A DNA stretch of 64,000 nucleotides from AA29 sp041481445 (GTDB taxonomy: Bacteria > Acidobacteriota > Vicinamibacteria > Fen-336), in the NCBI GenBank assembly GCA_041481445.1, contig JBGPBV010000014.1, forward strand, positions 1 to 64,000, given 5' to 3'. Shown here one piece after another: positions 8,202 to 17,594 of the stretch; within the stretch, counting starts at the first letter, position 1, and every line of letters begins with the position of its first letter. The position numbers and the translations under genes were made by a program. The notes beneath the pieces were generated by a model that worked only from the letters and a program-made list of their open reading frames with translations, was not told where the DNA came from and did no database searches.

Positions 8202-9851
8202 TCAGGCCCGGCGCCGCCGGACGGCGGCCAGGAGGGCCTCGACCTCGGGCAGCCGCAGCAGGAGGCTCGCGATCCCGTACACGACCACGCCGGCGGCGAT
8301 CGGCCCGAGGCCGGTGACGAGCTGGGCCACGATCCCGTGCGTCCCGAAGCGCGCCTCGAGGAGGCGCGCGGCGAACCAGAGGGCGGGGGCCATGGCCGCC
8401 GCGCCGATGGCCATGCGCAGGAGCCGGCCGCCCAACCGCGCCGTCATGAGCCCGCCGACGCGCGCCTGGAAGACCCCGGCCAGGATGAGCACGTTGAAGA
8501 GCGAGCCGAGCGCGGTGCCCAGGGCGATGGCACGGAAGCCCAGGACGTCGTGCAGGAGGGCGATCACGGCCAGGTTCGTGACGACCGCGCTCGCGCTGGC
8601 CACGAGCGGCACTCTCGGCGTGCCCAGGGCGTAGAAGGCGGGGGCGAGCACCTTCACCCCCGTGTAGGCCACGAGCCCGATCGAGTACAGGGCGAGCGCG
8701 ACCGCGGTGTTGTGCGTGTCCGTGGCGTGGAACTTCCCGCGCTCGAACAGCAGCCGCACGATGGGCTGGCCCAGGACCATCAGGCCCACGGTGGCGGGCA
8801 CGGTCAGGAACGCCACCAGCGACACCGAGCGGAAGAGCGTGTCGCGCAGGCCGTCCATGTCCCCGGTGGCCGCCCGGCGGGCGAGGCCGGTGGTCGCGAT
8901 GGTGCCGACGGCCACCCCGAACACGCCGATCGGCAGGTAGAGGATGCGGAACGCGTACTGGAGCCAGGAGACCGCGCCCGGCTCGTGGGAGGCGAAGTTC
9001 GTGCTCACGAAGATGTTGACCTGCACCGCGGCCAGGCCGACGGTGGCGGGCGCCATCAGCCCCGCGATCGCGCGGATGCCCGGATCGCCCGGCGCCCACT
9101 CCGGCCGGAACCGCCAGCCGTCCCTCCAGAGCGCCGGCACCTGGATCGCGAACTGGGCGGTCCCGCCGAGGAGGGTGCCCACGGCCCAGCCCATGGCCAC
9201 CTGGGCCGGGCCGAAGCCCATCGCCCACAGCACCGCCGCCCACGCGATCGTGATCAGGTTGAACATCGACGGCGCCACCGCGGGCGGCCCGAATCGCTCC
9301 TGGGCGTTGAGCATGCCCATCGCGACCGCCGCGAAGGAGACCAGGGGCAGCAGCGGCAGCATCACGCGCGTGAGCCCGACCGTCGTGTCGAGCTTTCCCG
9401 CCACGTCCCCGAACCCCGGGGCCAGGGCCTGGACCAGCGGCCGCGCGAGCAGGAGGCCCACGAGGACCAGCGCGCCGAGCACGACCGCGAGCAGGGTCAG
9501 CAGCCGCGAGGAGAGCTGGTGCGCCCGCGCCGCGCCGCCCTGGTGCCGCTCGCGCGCATAGGTCGGGATGAAGGCGGCGGAGAGCGCGCCCTCCGCGAAC
9601 AGGTCGCGCAGGAGGTTCGGGATGCGGAACGCGGTGTTGAAGGCGTCCGCGTAGAAGCCGGCGCCGAGGAGGGCCGCGAACACCTGCTCGCGCACCAGCC
9701 CGAGCACGCGCGAGAGGAGAGTGAGCGCGGAGATCAGGCCCGCCGCCCGCATCATCGAGCCCGAGCCGGAGGGCGGCTCCCTGGTCTCGACGGAGACCGG
9801 GGGCACCCCGCCGAGGGCGGCCGCTTCCGCCGACTCCTCCGGCGAAGGCAT
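8202..9851 (-). CDS. murJ: Lipid II flippase MurJ
   Basis: MurJ moves lipid II across the inner membrane for peptidoglycan synthesis. The protein has the family opening ISALTLLSRVLGLVREQV with FNTAFRIPNLLRDLFAEGALSAAFIPTY following, then about 14 hydrophobic helices, and is close to the usual 510-550 residues. I place the start at ATG 9851, which has GGAGGCGGGG upstream. The frame is open further, to 9950, but that would run through the rpsT promoter and start codon. A shorter start at 9755 (MMRAAG) is also possible. The gene is divergent from rpsT and is followed by the beta-barrel gene after about 107 bp. Confidence 0.93.
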   Translation of the reverse strand: MPSPEESAEAAALGGVPPVSVETREPPSGSGSMMRAAGLISALTLLSRVLGLVREQVFAALLGAGFYADAFNTAFRIPNLLRDLFAEGALSAAFIPTYARERHQGGAARAHQLSSRLLTLLAVVLGALVLVGLLLARPLVQALAPGFGDVAGKLDTTVGLTRVMLPLLPLVSFAAVAMGMLNAQERFGPPAVAPSMFNLITIAWAAVLWAMGFGPAQVAMGWAVGTLLGGTAQFAIQVPALWRDGWRFRPEWAPGDPGIRAIAGLMAPATVGLAAVQVNIFVSTNFASHEPGAVSWLQYAFRILYLPIGVFGVAVGTIATTGLARRAATGDMDGLRDTLFRSVSLVAFLTVPATVGLMVLGQPIVRLLFERGKFHATDTHNTAVALALYSIGLVAYTGVKVLAPAFYALGTPRVPLVASASAVVTNLAVIALLHDVLGFRAIALGTALGSLFNVLILAGVFQARVGGLMTARLGGRLLRMAIGAAAMAPALWFAARLLEARFGTHGIVAQLVTGLGPIAAGVVVYGIASLLLRLPEVEALLAAVRRRRA

Positions 9852-9873
9852 CCCCGCCTCCGCCGGGGGGCTC

Positions 9874-9902
9874 TTGATCTGGCCGCTCACCTCTTGTAAA
9901 CT
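9874..9902 (+). promoter_or_regulatory. Predicted rpsT promoter
   Basis: TTGATC (9874-9879), a 17 bp spacer and TAAACT (9897-9902) lie upstream of rpsT. The predicted start near 9909 leaves a leader of about 26 bases carrying the ribosome site GGAGGAGGAA (9921-9930) in front of the GTG at 9935. Confidence 0.6.
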
Positions 9903-9934
9903 GCCGGTTTCGCGTCTGTTGGAGGAGGAACGGA

Positions 9935-10210
9935 GTGGCTCATCACGCATCGGCCCGGAAGCAGCAGCGGCAGGGCCTCAAGCACCGGGACCGCAACCGC
10001 CGCAACCTGTCCCGGCTCAAGACCCGGATCAAGAGCCTGCGCAGCGCGATCGCCAAGGGCGACGCCGCCGCGGTCAAGGGCGCCCTGGCCGAGACGGTCG
10101 GCGAGATCGACAAGGCCGCGAAGAAGGGCGTGATTCACGACAACGCCGCCGCGCGGTACAAGAGCCGCCTCTCCCGCCGCGTCAACGCCCTGACCTCGTC
10201 CCGGACCTAG
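9935..10210 (+). CDS. rpsT: 30S ribosomal protein S20
   Basis: This is a 91-residue basic protein with the S20 pattern: HHASARKQQRQ near the N-terminus, NRRNLSRLKTRIKSLRSAI in the middle and AARYKSRLSRRVNAL near the C-terminus. S20 binds 16S rRNA early in 30S assembly. The start is GTG, supported by the strong GGAGGAGGAA site. It is the only plus-strand gene between 3402 and 47517 and converges with holA, overlapping its 3' end by 29 bp. Confidence 0.97.
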   Translation: MAHHASARKQQRQGLKHRDRNRRNLSRLKTRIKSLRSAIAKGDAAAVKGALAETVGEIDKAAKKGVIHDNAAARYKSRLSRRVNALTSSRT

Positions 10211-11150
10211 CCTCCCCTCCCCCCGTCGCCTCGACCACCGCCGCCACCAGGGCGGCGCGGGCATCCGCTCCCGTCTTCACGCGGCGGTCCGCCTCTCCCA
10301 GCGCGGCCACCGCCGTCTCCAGCTCCGCCTCCGACCATCCCCGCGCGGCGTCCATCAGCTCCTGGACCTTGAAGGGGGGGACGCCGAGGCGCCCGGCCAG
10401 CGCCTCGCGGGGCAGGCGGGCGTCGCGCAGGCCCCGCGCGGCGCGCAGGCGCCGGGCGGCGTAGTGCAGCGTGGCCAGGACCTTCAACGGCGGCTCCCCC
10501 TCTTCCAGGACAGTCTCCATCAGGGCGAGGAGAAGGGGGCGGCGCCGCCCCACGAAAGCGTCGCCGATCCGGTAGAGCGGCTGGGCCAGGCCCCGCCCGA
10601 GCACGGCCGACACCTCCTCCGCGCCCAGCGGACCCCGATGCCCCTCCGCGAAGGCCTCGAGCTTGTCCAGCTCTCCCATCAGCCGCCGCAGGTCCTGCCC
10701 CACGCGCTCGAACAGCTCCTCCAGGGCCTCTTCGTCCAGGGCCAGCTTGCGCCGGCGGACCTGATCGGCCATGTAGGCGCGCGCGGCCCGTCCCTTCAGC
10801 GGCTCCGCGGAATGGGGCCGGGCGGACTCGAGCAGGCGCTTCCAGACCGCGCGGCGCTTGTCGGGCCGGGCCGCCAGGAAGACGAGGCGCGCGTCAGGGC
10901 TCGGGTCCTCGAGGTAGGCGGCCAGCTCGTCGCCCTCGCCCTTGAGGCCGTCCGCGCCGCGGACGACCACCGCGCGGCGCGAGGCGAAGAGCGAGCCCGT
11001 GCGCGCGGACTCCAGCACGCGCCCCCAGCTCGTCTCGTCGCCCCGCAGGACCTGGACGGAGTCGGCGCGGTCGGATCCGACCCAGGCGGCCAGAAGCTCC
11101 TCGAGGGCCTGCTCGGCGAGATAGGAATCGGCGCCGAGGACGACGTGCAC
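10182..11150 (-). CDS. holA: DNA polymerase III delta subunit
   Basis: HolA is the delta subunit of the clamp loader, which opens the beta clamp. The 322-residue product has the family start VVLGADSYLAEQALEELL, a middle region ARLVFLAARPDKRRAVWKRL, and the C-terminal helical collar region LLALMETVLEEGEPPLKVLATL. The start is GTG at 11150. Its last 29 bp overlap rpsT on the opposite strand. It lies at the end of the minus-strand run leuS-lptE-holA; this leuS-lptE-holA order is common in Gram-negative bacteria and supports the identification. Confidence 0.92.
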   Translation of the reverse strand: MHVVLGADSYLAEQALEELLAAWVGSDRADSVQVLRGDETSWGRVLESARTGSLFASRRAVVVRGADGLKGEGDELAAYLEDPSPDARLVFLAARPDKRRAVWKRLLESARPHSAEPLKGRAARAYMADQVRRRKLALDEEALEELFERVGQDLRRLMGELDKLEAFAEGHRGPLGAEEVSAVLGRGLAQPLYRIGDAFVGRRRPLLLALMETVLEEGEPPLKVLATLHYAARRLRAARGLRDARLPREALAGRLGVPPFKVQELMDAARGWSEAELETAVAALGEADRRVKTGADARAALVAAVVEATGGGEARSGTRSGR

Positions 11151-11185
11151 GCCCGCCGCCCCCTCCGCCTGGGCCCGCGGTGGCG

Positions 11186-11722
11186 TTAGAAGGCCTCCAG
11201 CATGGCCGCGACGAGGCTCCGCGCGAACGAGCTGGCCAGTCGGTCCTGCGCCTGCGACTCGCGGTCGAAGAACGTGGAGGCGTCGGTCCCCACTTCGTAC
11301 TCGTCCTTGAACGTGAACGCCTCGTTGGCCCAGATGGGCTCGTCCTGCCCCACCTTGAGGTAGCGGACGCGCGCGGTCAGGGTGATGGCGTAGCGGCTGG
11401 CCTGCGACTGCGCGGCCGAGGTGCTGAACCCGACGGGGGCGGCGTCGTAGCGCACGAGCTCGCCCTCCAGCACCGCGTCCACCCCCACGCGGTCCGAGAC
11501 CACGTCGAAGCGGCCCCGCTTGAGCAGCTCCTCGATGACCTTGTCCGTGATCTTCTGGTCCAGTCCGGCCTTGGCCGTCGAGTCGCGGAACAGGGGCACG
11601 CCGATCCTCTTGATGGTCGGGTCCACGACCGTCCCCCGGCCCACCAGCGCGTAGCCGCAGGAGATCGACATCACCATCAGGAGCGCGCTCGAGGCGCGGG
11701 CGAGAAAAGACATCCTAGTCAC
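11186..11722 (-). CDS. lptE: LPS-assembly lipoprotein LptE
   Basis: LptE plugs the LptD translocon that inserts LPS into the outer membrane. The 178-residue product has a lipoprotein signal with lipobox SISC (Cys22 from the GTG start) followed directly by GYALVGRG, typical of the family. Conserved features include PTIKRIGVPLFRDST and LEGELVRYD. The GTG at 11722 shares four bases with the leuS stop (GTGA), so translation is probably coupled; ATG 11713 is an alternative start. The position between leuS and holA is the classical lptE position. Confidence 0.9.
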   Translation of the reverse strand: MTRMSFLARASSALLMVMSISCGYALVGRGTVVDPTIKRIGVPLFRDSTAKAGLDQKITDKVIEELLKRGRFDVVSDRVGVDAVLEGELVRYDAAPVGFSTSAAQSQASRYAITLTARVRYLKVGQDEPIWANEAFTFKDEYEVGTDASTFFDRESQAQDRLASSFARSLVAAMLEAF

Positions 11723-14196
11723 TTCACTACCACGCTGACGAGGCGCCCGGGGACCACCACGACCTTGACGATCTCCTTGCCCCCGATCTGCTCGGCCACC
11801 CGGGGCTCGGCCAGGGCCCGGCGGCGCACGTCCTCCTCGGGGAAGCCCGTGGGGACCGTGATGTGCCCCCGGACCTTGCCGTTCACCTGCACGGCCAGCT
11901 CCACCTCCTCCTCACGCGCGATGCCGGGGTCGGCGAGCGGCCACGGCCGATCGACGATGCTGAAGCGCCGGCCAAGCCGCTCCCACATCTCTTCCCCGAT
12001 GTGCGGCGCGAACGGGCTCAAGAGCAGCACGAGCGTCTCCAGCGCCTCCCGGAACACCGGCCGCTCCGGGCTGGTGGCCAGCTCGGGCTCCGCGTCCGCG
12101 ATCGCGTGCTCGAGCTCGATGAGCGCGGACACCGCGGTGTTGAGCTTCAGGCGCTCCTCGACGTCGTCCGTGATGCGCCGGATGGTCTGGTGGACCTTCC
12201 GGCGAAGGGCGCGGGCGGCCGGCGAGAGCTCCTTCGGGACCGGAGAACGCGACTCGGAGGCGATGGCCCCCGCGTGGCGGTCGAGCAGCGCCCACACCCG
12301 GTGCAGGAACCGGTGGACCCCGGCCACGTTCTTGTCGTTCCACTCGAGCGCGTCCTCGGGCGGCGCCACGGAGAGGATGTACAGGCGCAGGGTGTCCGCC
12401 CCGTAGAGCCGGCACATGTCGTCGGGGGCGACCGTGTTGCCCTTCCTCTTCGACATGATCTCGCCGTCCTTGTGCACCATGCCCTGCGGGAAGAGGCGCG
12501 TGACCGGCTCGTCGAAGGTCACGAAGCCGAGGTCCCGCATCATCTTGGTCCAGAAGCGGGAGTAGACGAGGTGGAGGATGGCGTGCTCGATCCCGCCCAC
12601 GTAGAGGTCGATGGGGAACCAGTAGCGGACGGCGCTGGCGTCGAAGGGGCCGTCCTCCTTGCGGGGCGAGAGGTACCGGTAGAAGTACCAGGACGAGTCC
12701 ACGAAGGTGTCCATGGTGTCCGTCTCGCGCCGGGCCGGGCCGCCGCAGCGCGGGCACGTGGTCTGGACGAACGACGGCACCTTCTCGAGGGGATTGCCTC
12801 CCTCCCCGGTGAAGGGCGCGTCCGCGGGCAGCTCGACCGGGAGCTGCTCGTCGGGGACGCCCACGATCCCGTCCTTGGCGCAGTACACGACCGGTATCGG
12901 CGTGCCCCAATAGCGCTGGCGGCTGATGAGCCAGTCCTTGAGGCGGTAGGTGACCGCGGCCCTGCCGATGCCGCGCTTCTCCGCGTCCGCGGTCATGCGC
13001 GTGATGGCGTCCGCGGAGTCGAGACCGCTGAAGGAGCCGCTGTTCACGGTCCGGCCGGGACCCTCGTAGGCGGCGCCCATGGTGGCCCCGTCGAGGGCGG
13101 GGCCGGAGGGCTGGATGACCACGCGCACGGGCAGGCCGTACTTGCGCGCGAACTCGAAATCGCGCGCGTCGTGGCCGGGCACGGCCATGATCGCGCCGGT
13201 GCCGTAGCCGGTCAGCACGAAGTTCCCGACCCAGATCGGGATCTTCTCGCCGCTGAACGGGTTGGTGGCATGGCGCCCGGTGAAGACGCCTTCCTTGTCC
13301 ACCTGCCCCGCCTGCCGCGCGCGCCGGTCCTGGCCGCGGAGGCGCTTGACGGCCTCCCGCGTGGCCGCCTCGTCCCTGGTCCCCCGCACCATCTCGTCGA
13401 CGCGGGGATGCTCCGGCGCCACCACCATGAAGGTGGCGCCATGGATGGTGTCGATGCGCGTGGTGAAGACCCGGACCGGCTCACCTCCCTCGACCGGGAA
13501 GTCGATCTCCGCCCCGCGGGAACGGCCGACCCAGTTCCGCTGCTGCTGGAGCACCCGCTCCGGCCAGGCCGTGAGCTGGGCCATGTCGTCCACGAGCTCG
13601 TCCTGGTAGGCGGTGATGCGGAGGAACCACTGGTCCATCTCCCGCTCTTCCACCTTCGAATTGCAGCGCCAGCACTCGCCGTTCTCGGCCTGCTCGTTGG
13701 CGAGGACGGTCTGGCAGGAGGGGCACCAGTTGACGGGAGCCTTCTTCCGGTAGGCGATCCCCCGCTCGAGCATGCGGAGGAAGAACCACTGGTTCCAGTG
13801 GTAGTACTCGGGGTCGCAGGTGGCGATCTCGCGGCTCCACGGATAGCTGAAGCCGAGCCGCTGGAGCTGCCGCTTCATGCCCGCGATGTTGTCGCGCGTC
13901 CACTTCTCGGGGTGGACGCCGCGCTTGATGGCGGCGTTCTCCGCGGGCAGGCCGAGGGCGTCCCACCCGATCGGGTGCAGGACGTTGAATCCCCGCATCC
14001 TCTTGTAGCGGGCCACCACGTCCGTGATGCAGTAGTTGCGGACGTGGCCGACGTGGATGTCGCCGGAGGGATAGGGCAGCATCTCCAGGCAGTAGAACTT
14101 GGGTCGAGCGGGGTCCTCCGACACCTCGAAGGTCCGGCCCTCCGCCCAGCGCTCCTGCCAGCGCCGCTCGATGTCCTCGAAGCTGTAATCACTCAT
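11719..14196 (-). CDS. leuS: Leucyl-tRNA synthetase
   Basis: This class I synthetase charges tRNA-Leu. The 825 residues match the bacterial family length. The HIGH-type signature is PYPSGDIHVGH (41-51). A zinc-type CPSC...CWRC region lies near 158-178, an editing (CP1) domain with GTGAIMAVPGHDARD follows near 330, and the KMSKS-type signature is MSKRKGN near 579. The C-terminus has the anticodon-binding helices and ends VNGKVRGHITVP...VVVPGRLVSVVVK. No Shine-Dalgarno sequence stands out ahead of ATG 14196. Confidence 0.98.
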   Translation of the reverse strand: MSDYSFEDIERRWQERWAEGRTFEVSEDPARPKFYCLEMLPYPSGDIHVGHVRNYCITDVVARYKRMRGFNVLHPIGWDALGLPAENAAIKRGVHPEKWTRDNIAGMKRQLQRLGFSYPWSREIATCDPEYYHWNQWFFLRMLERGIAYRKKAPVNWCPSCQTVLANEQAENGECWRCNSKVEEREMDQWFLRITAYQDELVDDMAQLTAWPERVLQQQRNWVGRSRGAEIDFPVEGGEPVRVFTTRIDTIHGATFMVVAPEHPRVDEMVRGTRDEAATREAVKRLRGQDRRARQAGQVDKEGVFTGRHATNPFSGEKIPIWVGNFVLTGYGTGAIMAVPGHDARDFEFARKYGLPVRVVIQPSGPALDGATMGAAYEGPGRTVNSGSFSGLDSADAITRMTADAEKRGIGRAAVTYRLKDWLISRQRYWGTPIPVVYCAKDGIVGVPDEQLPVELPADAPFTGEGGNPLEKVPSFVQTTCPRCGGPARRETDTMDTFVDSSWYFYRYLSPRKEDGPFDASAVRYWFPIDLYVGGIEHAILHLVYSRFWTKMMRDLGFVTFDEPVTRLFPQGMVHKDGEIMSKRKGNTVAPDDMCRLYGADTLRLYILSVAPPEDALEWNDKNVAGVHRFLHRVWALLDRHAGAIASESRSPVPKELSPAARALRRKVHQTIRRITDDVEERLKLNTAVSALIELEHAIADAEPELATSPERPVFREALETLVLLLSPFAPHIGEEMWERLGRRFSIVDRPWPLADPGIAREEEVELAVQVNGKVRGHITVPTGFPEEDVRRRALAEPRVAEQIGGKEIVKVVVVPGRLVSVVVK

Positions 14197-14223
14197 GGAG
14201 GCAAATCAAACAAAGGAGTCATG

Positions 14224-15549
14224 CTAACACGCCCGCTCCCCGGGGCCGCCGGGGCCTGCGCTAGCACGCGGGCTCTCGCGCGACGCCGCCAGCAGGCCAA
14301 TCAGGACCCAGCCGTGGCGTGTGTATTCGAAGGCGCCGGTCAGCCCTCCATAGAGAACGGTGCTCACGAAGCTGATCGTGAGGGCCTGGGCGGCAAGGCC
14401 GTCGACCGCGTCCAGGCGCGGAAGGGGCGGAGCGCCCCGGAGCGCGATCCATGCCACCGCGCCAAATCCCAGGAGACCCAGGAGTCCCTGCGTGCTCAAG
14501 AGGCTGAGGTACATGTTGTGGGCGTCGGAGAGGTACGCGGTGGCACCGGAGGACAGGACGTAGGGAGGGCACGTGGGCTGCAGGCCCATTCCACGACCCA
14601 CCAGGGGATGGCTCGAGGCCTGGGCCCAGGCCGCCTGCCAGCACACCACGCGCGCGGACGGCGCCAGCCGGAACGCGACAAAACTCAAAGCTCCGGGGGC
14701 GGGACGGGCCGGAGACACGACGGCGAGGACGAAGGCGCCCGCGGCGGCCACCAGACCGGCCGCCATCGCGCACCATCGCAGCGGCCGTCCGAGGCGGTGG
14801 GGAGCGATGGCGATCCACCACCCGAGCCCGAGGGCGATCCCTCCGCAGGCCAGAGACAGAGTGAAGGCGGCGGCCACGAGGGTGGCGACCAGGAGGGCGG
14901 CGGCCAGGAGACGAGGGATCCACCGGCGCGTCATGGCCAGGCACACGAGGGGCACGCTCGCGCTGAGGTAGTGGCAGAGGGTGTTGGGCCTGGCCTGATG
15001 GACGAGGGCCCCGACTCGCGGATAGTGTCCGGGAGGCAGCGATCCGGCACCCGAGACCAGCGACGCCACCAGCGAGGGCGCCTTTCCGGCGTAGAAGAGC
15101 GCCACCGCGAGGAGGGCGATGCCGGCGGTCGCGGCCGTCCCGACCAGCCAGGCGCGGACCACGTCCCGGACATCGGTCTCCGATCGGGCGAGCGACGCGG
15201 CCACGAGCGCCATCAAGACGTACACGGCCGCGCCCAGCCACTTCGCCGCGGACAGCGTGGGGTTCTCGGAGAAGAGGACCGACGGCAGCGCGGCGACGAG
15301 GCAGAGCCCGCCGGCAACCCCGAGCGCGGACCGGAAGATGGGGGACCGCCACCGCTGCTCGCGCCACAGGACGAGACCCAGGGCCATCGCGCTCACCGCC
15401 AGGGCCACGTCACCGGGAAAGATCGCCAGGTGAGCGACGGACAGGATGGTGGGCTGGATCGGGAGGAGCGCGACGAACGCGAGGAACCAGACCCGGGCCA
15501 CCCGGAGCGCGCCGCTCGCGGAGTCATCCATCCCGGCCTCGGTCCTCAT
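14224..15549 (-). CDS. O-antigen ligase / Wzy-type polytopic membrane protein
   Basis: The 441-residue product has about ten hydrophobic segments and a large periplasmic-type loop containing HPLVGRGMGLQP and SDAHNMYLSLLSTQGLLGLLG (about residues 320-365). This is the conserved H-N-xY region of the Wzy_C/WaaL family. Such proteins attach O-polysaccharide to lipid A core or polymerise it; which of the two cannot be read here. It starts 16 bp after the amidohydrolase stop and ends 27 bp before leuS. There is no sugar-biosynthesis cluster around it, so the polysaccharide substrate must be made elsewhere. Confidence 0.8.
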   Translation of the reverse strand: MRTEAGMDDSASGALRVARVWFLAFVALLPIQPTILSVAHLAIFPGDVALAVSAMALGLVLWREQRWRSPIFRSALGVAGGLCLVAALPSVLFSENPTLSAAKWLGAAVYVLMALVAASLARSETDVRDVVRAWLVGTAATAGIALLAVALFYAGKAPSLVASLVSGAGSLPPGHYPRVGALVHQARPNTLCHYLSASVPLVCLAMTRRWIPRLLAAALLVATLVAAAFTLSLACGGIALGLGWWIAIAPHRLGRPLRWCAMAAGLVAAAGAFVLAVVSPARPAPGALSFVAFRLAPSARVVCWQAAWAQASSHPLVGRGMGLQPTCPPYVLSSGATAYLSDAHNMYLSLLSTQGLLGLLGFGAVAWIALRGAPPLPRLDAVDGLAAQALTISFVSTVLYGGLTGAFEYTRHGWVLIGLLAASRESPRASAGPGGPGERAC

Positions 15550-15565
15550 CGGGGCGTCCGCCCGC

Positions 15566-16594
15566 TCAGCCGGAGACGGAGGGCCAGTAGGGCGCGAGCG
15601 CGCGGCGATACCGCTCGATCAACTCGTCCATGGCCTCCCCCGCCGGCTCGACGCCGGGCGCGGGGTCGCCCAGGAGCGCGCGAGTCACCGCCACCCCCGC
15701 CGCGGCCAGCCCCTCGAGATCATAGCCCCCCTCGAGGGCGAAGACCGCGCGGCCCTTCGCCGCCCCGCCCGCGATGGCGAGACAGACCGCCGACAGCTCC
15801 GCATAGCCGCGGGCGGTGAGCGCCATCGGGGCCAGGGGATCGCCTCCCCAGGCGTCGAAACCGGCGGAGACCAGGACCAGCTCGGGGTCGAACGCGCGGC
15901 CGATGGGCTCGACGATCTCCCGGTAGACCCGGGCGTACTCGCCGTCGCCCATGCCGGCCGGGAACGGGAGGTTCACCGTGAACCCGCGCCCGGCCCCCAC
16001 CCCGACCTCCGAGATCCATCCCGTGCCGGGGTAGAACGGGTGGGCGTGCGAGGACACGTACAGGACGCGCGGGTCGGCCTCGAAGGTGCGCTGGGTGCCG
16101 TTGCCGTGGTGGACGTCGAAGTCCACGATCGCGACCCGGGTGAGGCCGCGCGCCAGGGCGGCCGCCGCCGCCACCGCCACGTTGTTGAAGAGGCAGAACC
16201 CCATGGCGCGGTCGGCCTCGGCGTGGTGGCCGGGCGGGCGCGCGAGGCAGAAGGCGCGATCGAGGCGGCCGTCGAGGACGCGCTCGACCGCGTCAATGAC
16301 CGCCCCCGCCGCGCGCAGGGCCGCCGCATAGGAGTCCGGCCCCGCCTGCGTGTCCGGATCGTAGCGCACGGTGCGGCCGGCGCTGGCGGCGACCATCTTC
16401 ACGTGCTCGTCGGTGTGGACGCGCCGCAGCTCCTCGTGGGTGGCGTCGCGGGCGGCGACCGCCTCCAGCCGCGGTTCCAGGCCCGCCCGCCGCAGGCCCT
16501 CGCGGATCGCGATCAGCCGCTCCGGCCGCTCGGGGTGCCCCGGTCCGGAATCGTGCTCGAGGAAGAGCGGGTCGTCGAAGAGGCCGACACGCAT
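15566..16594 (-). CDS. Histone-deacetylase-family zinc amidohydrolase
   Basis: This 342-residue enzyme belongs to the HDAC/acetoin-utilisation/acetylpolyamine amidohydrolase superfamily. The catalytic His pair is at 123-124 (RPPGHHAE), the zinc ligands are Asp160 and His162 (DFDVHHGNG) and Asp247 (GFDAWGGDPL), and EGGYD near residue 290 contributes the transition-state Tyr. All expected catalytic residues are present. Bacterial members deacetylate polyamines, acetyl-lysine or other small amides; the substrate is not evident. It starts 16 bp downstream of etfA on the same strand, so it is probably co-expressed with the electron-transfer flavoprotein. Confidence 0.9.
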   Translation of the reverse strand: MRVGLFDDPLFLEHDSGPGHPERPERLIAIREGLRRAGLEPRLEAVAARDATHEELRRVHTDEHVKMVAASAGRTVRYDPDTQAGPDSYAAALRAAGAVIDAVERVLDGRLDRAFCLARPPGHHAEADRAMGFCLFNNVAVAAAAALARGLTRVAIVDFDVHHGNGTQRTFEADPRVLYVSSHAHPFYPGTGWISEVGVGAGRGFTVNLPFPAGMGDGEYARVYREIVEPIGRAFDPELVLVSAGFDAWGGDPLAPMALTARGYAELSAVCLAIAGGAAKGRAVFALEGGYDLEGLAAAGVAVTRALLGDPAPGVEPAGEAMDELIERYRRALAPYWPSVSG

Positions 16595-16610
16595 CCGGGC
16601 CGCGCTCTCC

Positions 16611-17594
16611 CTACTGGCGGCCCTTGCGGAACTCCCTGGCCGCCGCCGTGAGCCTGGGCAGCACCTCGAACACGTCGCCCACGATGCCGTAGTCCGCGAC
16701 CTTGAAGATGGGCGCGTCGGCGTCCTTGTTGATGGCGACGATCACCTTCGACGACGACATCCCGGCCAGGTGCTGGATGGCGCCGCTGATCCCCGCCGCC
16801 ACGTAGAGGGTCGGGGAGACGGTCTTGCCGGTCTGGCCGACCTGGTACTGGTGGTCGACCCAGCCCGCGTCCACGACCGCGCGCGAAGCGCCCACGGCCG
16901 CCCCCAGCGCCCCCGCCAGCTCCTCGACGAGGTGGAAGTTCTCGGGCCCCTTGAGGCCGCGCCCGCCGGACACGATGATCTGGGCCTCGGTCAGCTCGAC
17001 CTTGCCCGCGCCGCCCGCCTGCACGGAGACGACGCGGGCGCGGGTGGCCGCGCTCTCGGCGGTGCCGGCCACCGTCTCGAACTTCCGCGACGCGTCCGGC
17101 GTGCCCAGCGCGAACACGTTCGGCCGCAGCGTGGCCATCTGCGGCTCGCCTTCCCAGCGCACGGTGGCGAAGGCCTTGCCCGCGTACATCGGCCGCCGCG
17201 CCTCCAGCCGGCCCTCCTTGACCTCCAGCCTCACGACGTCGGAGACGAGGCCGGCTCCCACGCGGGCGGCGACGCGCGGCGCCAGGTCCTTCCCCATGGC
17301 GGTGAAGGGCACGAGCACCGCCGCCGGCTTCTCCTGCGCGATCACCTGGGCCAGGGCGCGGGCAAAGGTCTCGGTGGCATACGACGCCAGGGCGGCGTCG
17401 TCGAACACGTGAACGCGGTCGGCTCCGTAGGAGGCCACCCCGGCCGCCAGCGCAGCCACGCCGTGGCCGATCAGGACGGACTGCACGCTCGCGCCCAGGG
17501 GCCCGGCCAGGCGGCGCGCCTCGGACACGGCCTCGAGCGAGGCACGGCGGACCTTCCCGTCCCGGACCTCCGCGAGGGTCAGGAGGGTGGCCAT
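16611..17594 (-). CDS. etfA: Electron transfer flavoprotein alpha subunit
   Basis: EtfA binds FAD and with EtfB passes electrons from acyl-CoA dehydrogenases to the respiratory chain. The 327-residue product has the C-terminal FAD-binding signature: SGGRGLKGPENFHLVEELA, then VDHQYQVGQTGKTVSPTLY and GISGAIQHLAGM, ending INKDADAPIFKVADYGIVGD. Its ATG overlaps the etfB stop by one base (TGATG), so the two subunits are translationally coupled, as expected for a heterodimer. Confidence 0.97.
   Translation of the reverse strand: MATLLTLAEVRDGKVRRASLEAVSEARRLAGPLGASVQSVLIGHGVAALAAGVASYGADRVHVFDDAALASYATETFARALAQVIAQEKPAAVLVPFTAMGKDLAPRVAARVGAGLVSDVVRLEVKEGRLEARRPMYAGKAFATVRWEGEPQMATLRPNVFALGTPDASRKFETVAGTAESAATRARVVSVQAGGAGKVELTEAQIIVSGGRGLKGPENFHLVEELAGALGAAVGASRAVVDAGWVDHQYQVGQTGKTVSPTLYVAAGISGAIQHLAGMSSSKVIVAINKDADAPIFKVADYGIVGDVFEVLPRLTAAAREFRKGRQ

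Noticed and set aside
11863..15819. Plus-strand open frame of 1318 codons across leuS, the O-antigen ligase and the amidohydrolase
   Set aside because: It is antisense to well-supported genes, has low-complexity His/Gly/Arg/Ala composition and no recognisable domain. Long shadow frames are expected at this GC content.
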